From Flavobacterium limnosediminis JC2902 (GTDB taxonomy: Bacteria > Bacteroidota > Bacteroidia > Flavobacteriales > Flavobacteriaceae): a stretch of DNA of 64,000 bases. Each line of letters starts with the position of its first letter. Position 1 is the stretch's first letter. Made by a program: the position numbers and the translations under genes. Below are positions 45,241-54,897 of the stretch, in pieces. The notes below the pieces were generated by a model, which worked only from the letters and a program-made list of their open reading frames with translations, was not told where the DNA came from and ran no database searches. Location: positions 248,001 to 312,000 of the forward strand of contig NZ_AVGG01000001.1 in assembly GCF_000498535.1 (NCBI RefSeq). The letters run 5' to 3'.

Positions 45241-45359
45241 GTAAAAAATATACTTAAGGGAACAATTATTTGAAAACTGCTTTTAAGATTCCAGCATTAG
45301 ATAGTTGATGTTCCGAATATAGTCACAAAATATTATTTCATGCCTCTGCTAATAACCCA

Positions 45360-46118
45360 CTACTCCTTTTTATTGTAATCAATTTTCCCGATATGGCGCA
45401 TGACGCGGACAATTTTATCTTTTCTTCTGTTGGTATAGGAAGAAGAATTAGAAGCTTTAAATTTTCTCGGATTAGGCAAGATTGCCGCAATTCCGGCTGC
45501 TTCATATTTGGTCAGACTTTTGGCGTCTTTTCGGTACCAATGTTGGCAAGCCGCCTGAGCACCGTAAACACCGTCTCCCATTTCGATACTGTTCAGATAG
45601 ACTTCCATGATCCGTTCTTTGCCCCAGATCAATTCGATCAAAACGGTAAAATAGGCTTCCAATCCTTTGCGAAGGTAACTTCTGCCCTGCCACAAAAAGA
45701 CATTTTTAGCCGTCTGCTGCGAGATGGTACTTCCGCCTTTCAGTTTTCTCCCTTTCTGATTACTTTCATAAGCATTGGCCAGGGCTTTGAAATCGAAACC
45801 GTTGTGTCTAAGGAAATTTCCGTCTTCACTGGCGATAACCGCTTTCTGGAGGTTCATGGAAATATCTTCCAACGGCACCCAGTCGTGACTGCACGTCATT
45901 TCTTTTCCGGCTTCCTTTTGTTCCAAAGCACGAGAAATCATTAAAGGTGTGAATGGTACCGGGACGAATTTGAAGATGATTACTGATAGGATCGACAGCC
46001 CGAAAAGCCATAAAAACAGTTTGAAGAAAAACACAACTATCCTTCTTCTCACACTGCGTTTTTCAGTTTTTTGTTTTGCTTTAGCCGGTTCTTTTCTTAC
46101 AGGTTTCTTTGCTGCCAT
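45360..46118 (-). CDS. mtgA: Monofunctional biosynthetic peptidoglycan transglycosylase
   Basis: Glycosyltransferase 51 enzyme that polymerises lipid II into glycan strands. 252 aa. A Lys/Arg-rich cytoplasmic N-terminus (1-27), one membrane helix (VVFFFKLFLWLFGLSILSVI, residues 28-47), then the GT51 domain: catalytic Glu98 in VIASEDGNFLRHNGFD, GGSTISQQTAKNVFLW, and KERIMEVYLNSIEMGDGVYG. There is no transpeptidase domain. Its start codon directly follows the stop of the FAD oxidoreductase, so translation is likely coupled. Confidence 0.95.
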   Translation of the reverse strand: MAAKKPVRKEPAKAKQKTEKRSVRRRIVVFFFKLFLWLFGLSILSVIIFKFVPVPFTPLMISRALEQKEAGKEMTCSHDWVPLEDISMNLQKAVIASEDGNFLRHNGFDFKALANAYESNQKGRKLKGGSTISQQTAKNVFLWQGRSYLRKGLEAYFTVLIELIWGKERIMEVYLNSIEMGDGVYGAQAACQHWYRKDAKSLTKYEAAGIAAILPNPRKFKASNSSSYTNRRKDKIVRVMRHIGKIDYNKKE

Positions 46119-47231
46119 CTATACTAAATCTGCTAATTCCTGTCCCACCAGACTGCCGATGGCCACGCCCATTCCACCTAGGCGAACGCCGCAATACACA
46201 TTCGGGGACAATTGTTCAACTATAGGTTTTTTATGCGATCCCAAGCCCATGATTCCGCTCCAGCGGTGAGCAATTTTATAGGGTGTATTTGGTAAAATCA
46301 CTTCGGAAAGTAATTGCTCCAAACGGTTTTGGATTTTTTCAGTCAGGCCGAATTCGGATGTGGCTTCTCCTTCAAAATCAAGATTTCTTCCGCCACCAAA
46401 CAGGATCCGGTCGCCTATATTTCTAAAATAATAATACCCTCCGTCGATATGAAAAGCACCTTTGATATCGAGATTCGGAATCGGTTCCGTAATCAGTACC
46501 TGAGCCCGTGCAGGACGAACCGCTCCATTGGTTAGTGTATCTGCGAAACCATTGGTGGCAAACAATACTTTTTTGGAAGTGAATGTAAAATCGGTGGTAT
46601 GAACCTCAACGCCCTTATCGGAATCGTGAAACTCCTTAACAGTTTGCTGGTTTAAAATCAGGATATTATTCGCTATCGTCTCTTTCAGTAATGCCTGCAT
46701 CATATTTCCCGTATCGAGCTGCCCTTCAAAAGGATTAAAAATAAGATACTCATGAATGCCCTTAAAATCGAATCGGTCGACTTCTTTGGTGAAAACATCG
46801 GTTCTGAAAAGCGGTTTCAGAATTTCGTTGATGAAAGGCATTTTCTGAAGACATTCGGCATAGGTCCTTTCGTCTTCCTTCAGAAAAATTTCGTAGCCTC
46901 CGTAAGGTTTGAAATCGAGGGTTGCATCACCCAGGCGTTTGCGCAAGAGTTGCAATCCGTTCCAACGTTTCTGTATGAGCTGAATCACTTCCTCCTCGCT
47001 GTAATTTCGTAAATCCTCTATGATTTCGGACAAACTCCCAAAACAGGCAAAACCGGCATTTTTAGTACTGGCACCATCGGGTAAAATACCTTTTTCGAGT
47101 ATCAGAATTTTGCTGTCAGGGAAACGTTCGCGAAGACGTAATGCCGTATGAAGGCCCACGATGCCGCTGCCAACGACCGTATAATCAACGTTGGTAAACC
47201 AATTTTTCAGTTCCCAATAGCTAACATTCAT
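46119..47231 (-). CDS. FAD-dependent oxidoreductase, DAO/DadA-like
   Basis: 370-aa flavoprotein of the D-amino-acid oxidase fold (Rossmann FAD motif GSGIVGLHTALRLRER, residues 21-36; second FAD segment KNAGFACFGS; C-terminal CGVRLGGMGVAIGSLVGQE). Members oxidise secondary amines, glycine or D-amino acids, or act in tRNA modification as MnmC; the substrate cannot be told here. No signal peptide. Placed between dedA and mtgA with gaps of 5 and 0 bp. Confidence 0.88.
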   Translation of the reverse strand: MNVSYWELKNWFTNVDYTVVGSGIVGLHTALRLRERFPDSKILILEKGILPDGASTKNAGFACFGSLSEIIEDLRNYSEEEVIQLIQKRWNGLQLLRKRLGDATLDFKPYGGYEIFLKEDERTYAECLQKMPFINEILKPLFRTDVFTKEVDRFDFKGIHEYLIFNPFEGQLDTGNMMQALLKETIANNILILNQQTVKEFHDSDKGVEVHTTDFTFTSKKVLFATNGFADTLTNGAVRPARAQVLITEPIPNLDIKGAFHIDGGYYYFRNIGDRILFGGGRNLDFEGEATSEFGLTEKIQNRLEQLLSEVILPNTPYKIAHRWSGIMGLGSHKKPIVEQLSPNVYCGVRLGGMGVAIGSLVGQELADLV

Positions 47232-47236
47232 GATTT

Positions 47237-47923
47237 CTACTTTCTTGCTTTCATTTTATTTTTAATCGAATTGATTACTAACGGAGCCGTTGAAAGAACG
47301 ATAATTCCGACTACAATCAATTCGATATTTTTCTTCAGGTCGATGATATTTCGCTCCAATAAATAGGTATACAGGTAATGTCCGGCAAAAATCAGCACAA
47401 AAGACCACAGGAAGGAACTTATGACATTATAAAACATGAATTTTTTCTTTGGCATCTGAACGATTCCGGCCACAATAGGCGCAAATGTCCTTAAGATGGG
47501 TAAAAAACGGGCAAAAATAATAGCTCTTCCTCCGTGTTTTTCAAAAAACAAACGCGACTGAATAAGGTATTTCTTTTTAAACCAGAAATTATCTTCTTTA
47601 GAATATAAAAAATGACCACTCTTGGCGCCAAACCAATACCCTACAATATTTCCGATGATTCCTGAAATAGCGACCAAAGTGGCCAAAACAGTCACATTCG
47701 TGAACTCATTTTCAATGACCACCAATTCCTTCATCAGCACTTCACTGTATATTCCCGACAGAAACAACAAACTGTCTCCCGGCAAAAAGAAACCGGCAAA
47801 CAAGCCTGTTTCGGCAAAAACTATAAACAATACAATATAAATTCCGATATGGTGACCGGCAATTTCAAGGTTTATGTAAAATTCAGGGTTTAACAACTGG
47901 GTCCAGTGAAACTCTTCTTTCAT
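47237..47923 (-). CDS. DedA family membrane protein
   Basis: 228-aa SNARE-associated/DedA membrane protein. Recent work links the family to flipping of undecaprenyl phosphate and other lipids, and to proton-motive-force maintenance. Signatures: FAETGLFAGFFLPGDSLLFL (residues 35-54) and RFLPILRTFAPIVAGIVQMP near the middle; about five hydrophobic helices. If the lipid-flippase role applies, it fits the neighbouring mtgA, which uses lipid II. Operon gaps are 18 bp to gltP and 5 bp to the FAD gene. Confidence 0.92.
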   Translation of the reverse strand: MKEEFHWTQLLNPEFYINLEIAGHHIGIYIVLFIVFAETGLFAGFFLPGDSLLFLSGIYSEVLMKELVVIENEFTNVTVLATLVAISGIIGNIVGYWFGAKSGHFLYSKEDNFWFKKKYLIQSRLFFEKHGGRAIIFARFLPILRTFAPIVAGIVQMPKKKFMFYNVISSFLWSFVLIFAGHYLYTYLLERNIIDLKKNIELIVVGIIVLSTAPLVINSIKNKMKARK

Positions 47924-47941
47924 TAGTATATTTTTTAATAA

Positions 47942-49177
47942 TTAATTTTCTGATTTAGTCTCCCATTTGTCAACCGCACTGGTTGCCAACGCATTTCCAA
48001 GTACGTTAGTCATACTTCTTGCCATATCACAAAAATGATCAATCGGCAGAATAAGTGCGATTCCTTCCGGCGGGATACCGAACATCGCACACGTGGCCAC
48101 TACTACAATTAAGGAAGCCCTTGGTACACCGGCAACCCCTTTACTGGTCAGCATCAACACCAATAACATGGTCAACTGTTTGTCCAACGGCATATCGATT
48201 CCGTATACCTGTGCTATAAAGATACTGGCAAAGGTCATATACATCATACTTCCGTCAAGGTTAAACGAATAGCCAAGCGGCAAGGTAAACGAAACAATTC
48301 TTGGCTGACAACCGAAACGCTCCAACTCTTCCACCATTTTAGGGAATACCGCCTCGCTACTGGTAGTGGAAAACGCTATCAGTAACGGACTCTTGATTCG
48401 TTTCAACAACGTCCATAATCGATTACCCAATACCAGGTAACCCACAAAAAGCAAGATTATCCAAAGCACAATAATTCCGATAGCGAACGCTAAAAGGTAA
48501 TTGGCATACAGGCTGAAAATCTCAAATCCGTAACTGGCTACAGCGGCTGCAACAGCACCAAAAACCCCAAGTGGGGCCAACCACATGATGTAGGTCACCA
48601 TTTTCAGAACCACATGTGAAATACGGTCGAATAATTTTAAAATCGGTTTTGCTTCTTTTTTACTGAAAGAGGACAATGCTATACCGAAGAAAATGGAGAA
48701 TATTACAATCTGAAGTATCTCATTGGTGGCGAACGATTCAAAAATACTCTTGGGCACCACGTGCTTTACAAATTCATCCAATGAAAAGGACTGTGTTTTC
48801 TCCAACAATTCGGATGCCGAAGACGCGTCGTCCATTTTAATATTGGTTCCTTTTCCTGGCGCAAGGGTATTCACCAACACCATTCCCAATAGAAGTGAAA
48901 CCAAAGAAGCGGATATAAACCATCCCATTGCTTTTGCTCCGACACGGCCCACCATTTTCATATCGCCCATTTTGGCAATCCCAACCACCAATGTCGTAAA
49001 TACCAATGGGGCAATAATCATTTGAACCATTCGGATAAATATGGTCCCAAACAATTTTATATTTTTTGAGAAAACCTCTTTGGATTCGGCAAACTGGTAA
49101 TGAACAATGCCTCCCAAGATCACACCAAACAGTAACGCGACAATAATCGCTATAAAGAGTTTGTTATTGCTTTTCAC
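47942..49177 (-). CDS. Dicarboxylate/amino acid:cation symporter
   Basis: 411-aa transporter of the DAACS (GltP/DctA) family that imports glutamate, aspartate or C4-dicarboxylates with Na+ or H+. Signatures: IAPLVFTTLVVGIAKMGDMK, LIAFSTTSSEAVFPKMVEEL (the serine-rich hairpin), YSFNLDGSMMYMTFASIFIA and LTSKGVAGVPRASLIVV with the substrate-binding IDHFCDMARSMTNVLGNALA. First gene of the minus-strand operon. Substrate specificity is not resolved. In family surveys the C-terminal Arg/Asp pair distinguishes acidic substrates; here DMARS is present. Confidence 0.94.
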   Translation of the reverse strand: MKSNNKLFIAIIVALLFGVILGGIVHYQFAESKEVFSKNIKLFGTIFIRMVQMIIAPLVFTTLVVGIAKMGDMKMVGRVGAKAMGWFISASLVSLLLGMVLVNTLAPGKGTNIKMDDASSASELLEKTQSFSLDEFVKHVVPKSIFESFATNEILQIVIFSIFFGIALSSFSKKEAKPILKLFDRISHVVLKMVTYIMWLAPLGVFGAVAAAVASYGFEIFSLYANYLLAFAIGIIVLWIILLFVGYLVLGNRLWTLLKRIKSPLLIAFSTTSSEAVFPKMVEELERFGCQPRIVSFTLPLGYSFNLDGSMMYMTFASIFIAQVYGIDMPLDKQLTMLLVLMLTSKGVAGVPRASLIVVVATCAMFGIPPEGIALILPIDHFCDMARSMTNVLGNALATSAVDKWETKSEN

Positions 49178-49518
49178 TTTGAAATCAGTTTTAGCCCGTG
49201 AAAATAGTCATATTTTTTGAAACTGCCTTTTCTTTATTTAATAAAAGCAGGAAAGCCGGCTAAATATTTAAGACACAAAGAATTACGAATTATGCAATTT
49301 TTACTACAAAAAAGTTACTCTGAATGCATATTTCGCAACAAAAAAATCTTTTCGCATTATTTTGCCTTCTAAAATTGATGCTATTTTCTTATATATTAAG
49401 TATAATTTTTGATTAAAATTTAAAATGTGTTAAATTATTTCGCTTATTTAATAAAAATGTTAAATATATTTACGTAGAAAAATTGAAAATCTATTATCAA
49501 TTAACACCCAAAAAAACT
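49178..49518. other. Divergent intergenic region, 341 bp
   Basis: AT-rich DNA between gltP (minus) and the metallopeptidase gene (plus), so both promoters should lie here. I find no full TAnnTTTG with a -33 partner; the best plus-strand candidate is TATATTTA at 49465-49472. An approximate direct repeat is present: AAAATGTGTTAAATTATTT (49422-49440) and AAAAATGTTAAATATATTT (49453-49471). No small open frame or RNA gene could be supported. Confidence 0.5.
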
Positions 49519-52500
49519 ATGAAGTACAGACTACTATCTATTGCCCTATTGGCATTTACCAGTTTTTCTTTCGCTCAAAGCGGGGGATCGTTCTGGAAGG
49601 CTTCTTCAAAAAAAGGTAACATTATTACCACAGAAAGGGGAGCTACACTACCTACTAAAAATCTGTTCGATTTGGATATCGACGGATTAAAAAACATTTT
49701 ACTTAATTCACCCAAAAGAGGAATTGACGCTGGAAAATCGACTGTAATTGTTTCCTTCCCAAATGCTGAAGGCCAAATGGAGCGCTTCCGTATCCTGGAA
49801 TCTTCCAACATGGAACAAGGCTTAGCGCAGCGTTTCCCGGAAATAAAATCCTATATGGGTCAGGGAATCGACAATCCCGCATCAACCATTCACTTTAGTA
49901 TTTCCCCGTTGGGCTTACAGACCATGCAGATTAAAGCCGATCAATCCGCCGTTTTCATCGAGCCTTATTCACAGGATCTGAAAACCTACACTGTCTTTAA
50001 AAAGGCAGATAAAATCCGGTCGCTTTCCCATTTTGAATGCACTGTGATAGACGAGGCAACAACGGCTGTCGCAAATTCGGGTGAAACACTAAGACCAAAT
50101 GCTGATGACAGTATGTTACGAACTTTCCGTTTAGCGATGTCGGTTACAGGCGAATATACAACTTACTTTGGTGGTACAAAGGCACTGGCTTTGGCAGCAA
50201 TCAACAACACAATGACACGCGTAAACGGTGTTTTTGAAAAAGATTTCGGGGTCCACATGAATTTGATTGCTAATAATGATGCTGTAATTTACACCAATGC
50301 TTCCACAGATCCTTATTCGGCGGCAGCTTCCATGTCCAATTGGAATTCGCAATTGCAATCGACTTTAACTTCGGTTATTGGTGAAGCGAATTATGATGTC
50401 GGACATCTTTTCGGTGCTACCGGAGGCGGTGGAAACGCAGGCTGCATCGGATGCGTATGCGTTAACGGTCAGAAAGGAAGCGGTTATACTTCTCCAGCAG
50501 ACGGAATTCCATCAGGAGATAACTTCGACATTGATTATGTGGCACATGAGTTAGGACACCAGTTTGGCGCCAACCACACGTTCTCGATGAGTAATGAAGG
50601 AACAGGCGCAAATATGGAGCCAGGAAGCGGTTCGACCATAATGAGTTATGCCGGAATTACCAGCCAGGACGTCCAGCCACATTCCGATGCCTACTTCCAT
50701 GCGATAAGCATACAACAGATTACCAATAATATTAAGAATAAGACCTGTCAAACGAATACCGCAACGGGAAATACTGTTCCAACTGCCGGTGCCGGTGCAG
50801 ACTATACTATCCCAAAAAGCACTCCCTTTATGTTGACAGGAACGGGAACGGATGCTAACGGAGATGCACTGACCTATGTTTGGGAACAAATGGACAATGC
50901 CACTTCTTCACAAACAGGAGCTAGTTCAGCAGCAAGTGCTACAAAAGCTTCCGGACCTACATTCAGATCTTACGCTCCGAGCACGTCGACAACGAGATAT
51001 TTCCCAAATATGTCAAGAGTTTTAGCGGGCGCAACCACAACTTCCGGATCGGAAATCACAGTGGAAGCATTATCATCTGTGGCCAGAACCTTGAATTTCA
51101 GATTCACCGTAAGGGATAACAGAGCAGGAGGCCCTGCAAACAACAGTGACGATGCGATTATTACTGTAAACGGAACTGCAGGACCTTTTTCTGTGAGCGC
51201 ACCTAACACAGCCGTTTCCTGGGTTGGAGGCTCAACACAGACTGTTACCTGGAATGTGGCAGGAACAACTGCAAACGGCGTGAACTGCGCCAATGTAGAT
51301 ATTTTGATTTCAACCAATGGAGGAACAACCTGGTCAACTTTATTGGCAGCTACGCCGAATGACGGTACACAGGCAATCACTGTACCGAATACGGCTGGAA
51401 CTCAAAACCGAATCATGGTTAAAGGAGCTAACCACATCTTCTTTGATGTATCCAATACCAACTTCACCATCACATCAGGAACGGCAGATACAACAGCTCC
51501 TTCGGCACCAACAAACTTGGCTGCTTCCGGAACTACACAAACAACAACCAACTTGTCTTGGACAACTGCTACCGATAATGTAGGAGTAACTGGATACGAT
51601 GTTTACCAAGGAACTACATTATTAGGTACGGCTGCAACAACTACTTATAATGTTACTGGTTTAACAGCTGCGACAGCATACACTTTCTCCGTTAGAGCAA
51701 AAGACGCGGCCGGAAACATCTCTGCTACAAGCAACACGGTGAATGTAACTACGTTATCATCATCTGACACAACAGCTCCATCTGCGCCAACGAACCTGAC
51801 CGCTTCGGGAACTACACAAACCGCCACCAACTTATCCTGGACCGCTTCTATGGACAATGTAGGCGTAACCGGATACGATGTTTACAGGGGCACAACATTA
51901 TTAGGCACAGTTGCAACAACAACCTATAATGTTACTGGTTTAACCGCTGCAACTGCCTATACTTTCACGGTTAGAGCGAAAGATGCGGCCGGAAACATTT
52001 CTGCGGCAAGTAATGCCGTGAACGTTACCACACTACCAACATCCATCACTTACTGTACGTCACAAGGAAACAATACTTCTGATGAAAGAATTGGTAAAGT
52101 TGTATTTGGAACCATTAACAATACTTCTACCGGTACTGCTGGATATGAGAACTTCACTTCTTTATCAACAAACGCAGTACGCGGAACTTCAAACACAATT
52201 ACTATTACCCCAACCTGGACATCCACCATTTATTCAGAAGGATATGCAGTTTGGATTGATTACAACCAAAATGGGGTTTTCACCGATGCCGGCGAATTAG
52301 TGTGGAGTAAAACCGCTTCCAAAACCACTCCGGTGAGCGGAACATTTACCATTCCCACCACGGCAACCTTAGGAGCAACAAGGATGAGGGTTTCGATGAA
52401 ATACAACGGAGTTCCGACTTCCTGCGAGCCTTTCTCATACGGCCAGGTGGAAGATTACACGGTAAATATAACTTCTTCAGCGAGAGAAACCGAAGCAATC

Positions 52501-52731
52501 AACACGCTTTCTGCTGTTAAATTATATCCGAATCCTGCAACTGACGTACTAAATGCTACAGAAGTTTCTGAAAATGCAACATTCAGAGTATACAATCTAA
52601 TGGGGCAAACGGTGCTAAACGGAAAGTTCAACCAAGGCTCGATTAACATTTCAACTATCGGATCCGGAAACTATATTTTGGAAATTTCCAACAACGACAA
52701 CGTTACAACAAAACGTTTCATCAAAAAATAA
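49519..52731 (+). CDS. Secreted reprolysin-like (M12B) metallopeptidase with FN3 repeats, GEVED domain and T9SS sorting signal
   Basis: 1070-aa exported zinc peptidase. Signal peptide MKYRLLSIALLAFTSFSFAQ; propeptide to about 190; catalytic domain with HELGHQFGANHTF from residue 343 (HExxHxxxxxH) and Met-turn TIMSYAGI. Then a beta-sandwich linker, two nearly identical FN3 modules (about 656-845, 93-aa repeat), a GEVED domain (GYAVWIDYNQNGVFTDAGEL) and a type A T9SS C-terminal domain (LYPNPATDVLN, ending RFIKK). So it is exported by Sec, then by type IX secretion, to the surface or medium. The frame is open from 49483, but the signal peptide starts at 49519. Terminator at 52754. Confidence 0.93.
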   Translation: MKYRLLSIALLAFTSFSFAQSGGSFWKASSKKGNIITTERGATLPTKNLFDLDIDGLKNILLNSPKRGIDAGKSTVIVSFPNAEGQMERFRILESSNMEQGLAQRFPEIKSYMGQGIDNPASTIHFSISPLGLQTMQIKADQSAVFIEPYSQDLKTYTVFKKADKIRSLSHFECTVIDEATTAVANSGETLRPNADDSMLRTFRLAMSVTGEYTTYFGGTKALALAAINNTMTRVNGVFEKDFGVHMNLIANNDAVIYTNASTDPYSAAASMSNWNSQLQSTLTSVIGEANYDVGHLFGATGGGGNAGCIGCVCVNGQKGSGYTSPADGIPSGDNFDIDYVAHELGHQFGANHTFSMSNEGTGANMEPGSGSTIMSYAGITSQDVQPHSDAYFHAISIQQITNNIKNKTCQTNTATGNTVPTAGAGADYTIPKSTPFMLTGTGTDANGDALTYVWEQMDNATSSQTGASSAASATKASGPTFRSYAPSTSTTRYFPNMSRVLAGATTTSGSEITVEALSSVARTLNFRFTVRDNRAGGPANNSDDAIITVNGTAGPFSVSAPNTAVSWVGGSTQTVTWNVAGTTANGVNCANVDILISTNGGTTWSTLLAATPNDGTQAITVPNTAGTQNRIMVKGANHIFFDVSNTNFTITSGTADTTAPSAPTNLAASGTTQTTTNLSWTTATDNVGVTGYDVYQGTTLLGTAATTTYNVTGLTAATAYTFSVRAKDAAGNISATSNTVNVTTLSSSDTTAPSAPTNLTASGTTQTATNLSWTASMDNVGVTGYDVYRGTTLLGTVATTTYNVTGLTAATAYTFTVRAKDAAGNISAASNAVNVTTLPTSITYCTSQGNNTSDERIGKVVFGTINNTSTGTAGYENFTSLSTNAVRGTSNTITITPTWTSTIYSEGYAVWIDYNQNGVFTDAGELVWSKTASKTTPVSGTFTIPTTATLGATRMRVSMKYNGVPTSCEPFSYGQVEDYTVNITSSARETEAINTLSAVKLYPNPATDVLNATEVSENATFRVYNLMGQTVLNGKFNQGSINISTIGSGNYILEISNNDNVTTKRFIKK
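51490..52047 (+). repeat. Tandem FN3-encoding repeat, 279-bp period
   Basis: Two direct copies beginning at 51490 and 51769 encode FN3 modules that agree at most positions (both contain DTTAPSAPTNL, DNVGVTGYDVY and TAATAYTF). The nucleotide copies differ mainly at synonymous sites, so the duplication is not very recent or has been under purifying selection. Confidence 0.9.
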
Positions 52732-52753
52732 TTTCTTATTTAAAAATGGAAAG

Positions 52754-52777
52754 GCCTCGCATCTGCGGGGCTTTTTT
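52754..52777 (+). terminator. Metallopeptidase gene terminator
   Basis: GCCTCGC (52754-52760) pairs with GCGGGGC (52765-52771), one wobble, 4-nt ATCT loop, followed by six T. Confidence 0.85.
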
Positions 52778-52851
52778 GTAAATTGAAATCAAATCAATCC
52801 GAAATACCGATAAAATCATTAATTTTAGCCTTTCTTTCAAAAACAACAACA

Positions 52852-54753
52852 ATGAAAAAACTCCTTATTTTAACGCTTGGAATGATGGGATTATCAGCTT
52901 CGGCTCAGGATGTAATGACACCTGAACTATTATGGAAATTAGGCCGTGTGACGCCTATCGGACTTTCCAAAGACGGAAAAAATATCGTTTACAAAGTTTC
53001 CACACCTTCTGTAGAGGAAAACAAATCGAATTCGAAATTCTACACCATTCCGGTTAACGGAGGAAAAGCAACCGAGATTGAAGACACCAAAGAACTGGTT
53101 AAAAATAAAAATCTTTCGCCTGACGGAAAGCACACCCTTTCACACAAAGAAGTAAAAGTCGAAAAAGTGCTGGGCAAAGATTTGTATCCGGAACTTAAAA
53201 AAGCGGATGCTCAGGTATATGACGGATTAAATTACCGTCATTGGGACACCTGGAACGACGGAACCTACAACCATGTTTTCTTTTCGGAGAATAATGAGAA
53301 GACTATTCCGATGGATATCATGAAAGGAGAAGCTTTCGATACACCGCAAAAACCTCATGGTGGTGACGAAGATTATATATGGTCGCCTGACGGGAAAAGC
53401 ATCGTCTATGTTTGCAAAAAGAAATCGGGAACGGCGTATGCCATCAGTACCAATACCGATTTGTATGAATACAACATCGAAACCAAAACCACTAAAAACT
53501 TAACCGAATCCAATTTAGGTTACGATACTCACCCCTTATTCTCGCCTACAGGAAATCTTACATGGTTACAAATGAAACGCGACGGTTATGAAGCGGACAA
53601 AAATGACATCATCGTTCGTTTCAAAGGAATGGACATCAACCTGACTGCCGCTTGGGACGGGACTGTTGAAAGTTTCAAATGGAGTGAAGACGGTAAGAAA
53701 GTGTATTTCGTTGCGGCTGTTGACGGAACCAAACAACTTTTCGAAGTGAATTTTCCTGGTCTGACGAAAATTGCCATTACCGTAAAACAGATTACAAACG
53801 GTGATTTTGACGTAACTGAAATTGTTGGTTTCACCGAAGGAAAAGTGATTGTAGCACGAAACGACATGAATCATGCTTCTGAAATCTATTCGTATGAATT
53901 TAAGAAAAAAGCCTGGACACAAATCACCAACGTAAATACGGAAATTTACAGCAAATTGTCTTTAAGCAGAACCGAAAAAAGATACGTTACCACTACTGAC
54001 GGTAAAAAAATGGTGGTTTGGGTAATCCTTCCTCCGAACTTCGACAAAAACAAAAAATACCCTGCCTTATTATATTGTCAGGGAGGACCGCAAAGTGCTT
54101 TAACACAATACTATTCGTTCCGTTGGAATTTTCAGACAATGGCGGCTCAGGGATATATCGTAGTAGCGCCAAACCGTCGTGGTATGCCAGGGCACGGAGT
54201 TAAATGGAACGAAGACATCAGTAAGGATTGGGGCGGACAGGTAATGGACGATTACCTTTCAGCTATTGATGATGTTGCCAAAGAATCGTATGTCGACAAA
54301 ACACGTTTAGGCGCTGTGGGAGCAAGTTACGGAGGGTATTCCGTTTTCTATCTGGCCGGAATCCATAAAAACCGTTTCAAAACCTTCATCTCGCATTGTG
54401 GTGTTTTCAACCTGCAAAGTATGTATGGAACAACCGAAGAAGTATTCTTTAACAACTTCGACCACGGAGGCGCCTATTGGGAAAAAGACAATGCCGATGC
54501 ACAAAAAGCCTATTCTCAGTTCAACCCAATCAATATGGTCAACAACTGGAACACGCCAATTTTAATTATTCACGGCGGAAAAGATTACCGAGTGCCTATC
54601 GGACAAGGACAAGAGGCATTCCAGGCAGCACAACTTAAAGGAATCAAAAGCCGATTTATGCTTTTCCCGGAAGAAAACCATTGGGTATTGAAACCGCAAA
54701 ATGCTTTGGTTTGGCAACGTGAATTCTTTAAGTGGCTGAAAGAGACGCTATAA
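52852..54753 (+). CDS. Secreted S9 peptidase (dipeptidyl-peptidase-like)
   Basis: 633-aa exported serine peptidase of the prolyl oligopeptidase clan, DPP IV/acylaminoacyl-peptidase branch. Signal peptide MKKLLILTLGMMGLSASAQ. WD-type propeller at about 30-380 (SPDGKHTLSHKE, WSPDGKSIVYV, FSPTGNLTWLQ) and the C-terminal hydrolase domain. Triad: Ser492 in VGASYGGYSVFY, Asp in GGKDYRVPIGQGQEAF, His in PEENHWVLKPQN. It lacks the N-terminal Glu pair I would look for in true DPP IV, so the exact cleavage type is uncertain. The ATG at 52852 is chosen for the signal peptide; the frame is open to 52783. Confidence 0.93.
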   Translation: MKKLLILTLGMMGLSASAQDVMTPELLWKLGRVTPIGLSKDGKNIVYKVSTPSVEENKSNSKFYTIPVNGGKATEIEDTKELVKNKNLSPDGKHTLSHKEVKVEKVLGKDLYPELKKADAQVYDGLNYRHWDTWNDGTYNHVFFSENNEKTIPMDIMKGEAFDTPQKPHGGDEDYIWSPDGKSIVYVCKKKSGTAYAISTNTDLYEYNIETKTTKNLTESNLGYDTHPLFSPTGNLTWLQMKRDGYEADKNDIIVRFKGMDINLTAAWDGTVESFKWSEDGKKVYFVAAVDGTKQLFEVNFPGLTKIAITVKQITNGDFDVTEIVGFTEGKVIVARNDMNHASEIYSYEFKKKAWTQITNVNTEIYSKLSLSRTEKRYVTTTDGKKMVVWVILPPNFDKNKKYPALLYCQGGPQSALTQYYSFRWNFQTMAAQGYIVVAPNRRGMPGHGVKWNEDISKDWGGQVMDDYLSAIDDVAKESYVDKTRLGAVGASYGGYSVFYLAGIHKNRFKTFISHCGVFNLQSMYGTTEEVFFNNFDHGGAYWEKDNADAQKAYSQFNPINMVNNWNTPILIIHGGKDYRVPIGQGQEAFQAAQLKGIKSRFMLFPEENHWVLKPQNALVWQREFFKWLKETL

Positions 54754-54764
54754 CAGATTTAAAT

Positions 54765-54799
54765 ATCCCTTCCCGATTTGAATTTCAGGAAGGGATTTT
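54765..54799 (+). terminator. S9 peptidase gene terminator
   Basis: ATCCCTTCC (54765-54773) pairs perfectly with GGAAGGGAT (54788-54796), 14-nt loop, then TTTATAT. Confidence 0.75.
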
Positions 54800-54897
54800 A
54801 TATCATAATTAAAACCTAAAATGCTGTTAAAATCAGTTTTTAATTGTAACAATTTTTAATTTTACCAACTTATTGCATAAATCAAAAAAATAAAATT

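Noticed and set aside
50970..51380. 136-aa minus-strand open frame inside the metallopeptidase gene
   Set aside because: Shadow of the real coding frame, which has clear domains over the same bases.
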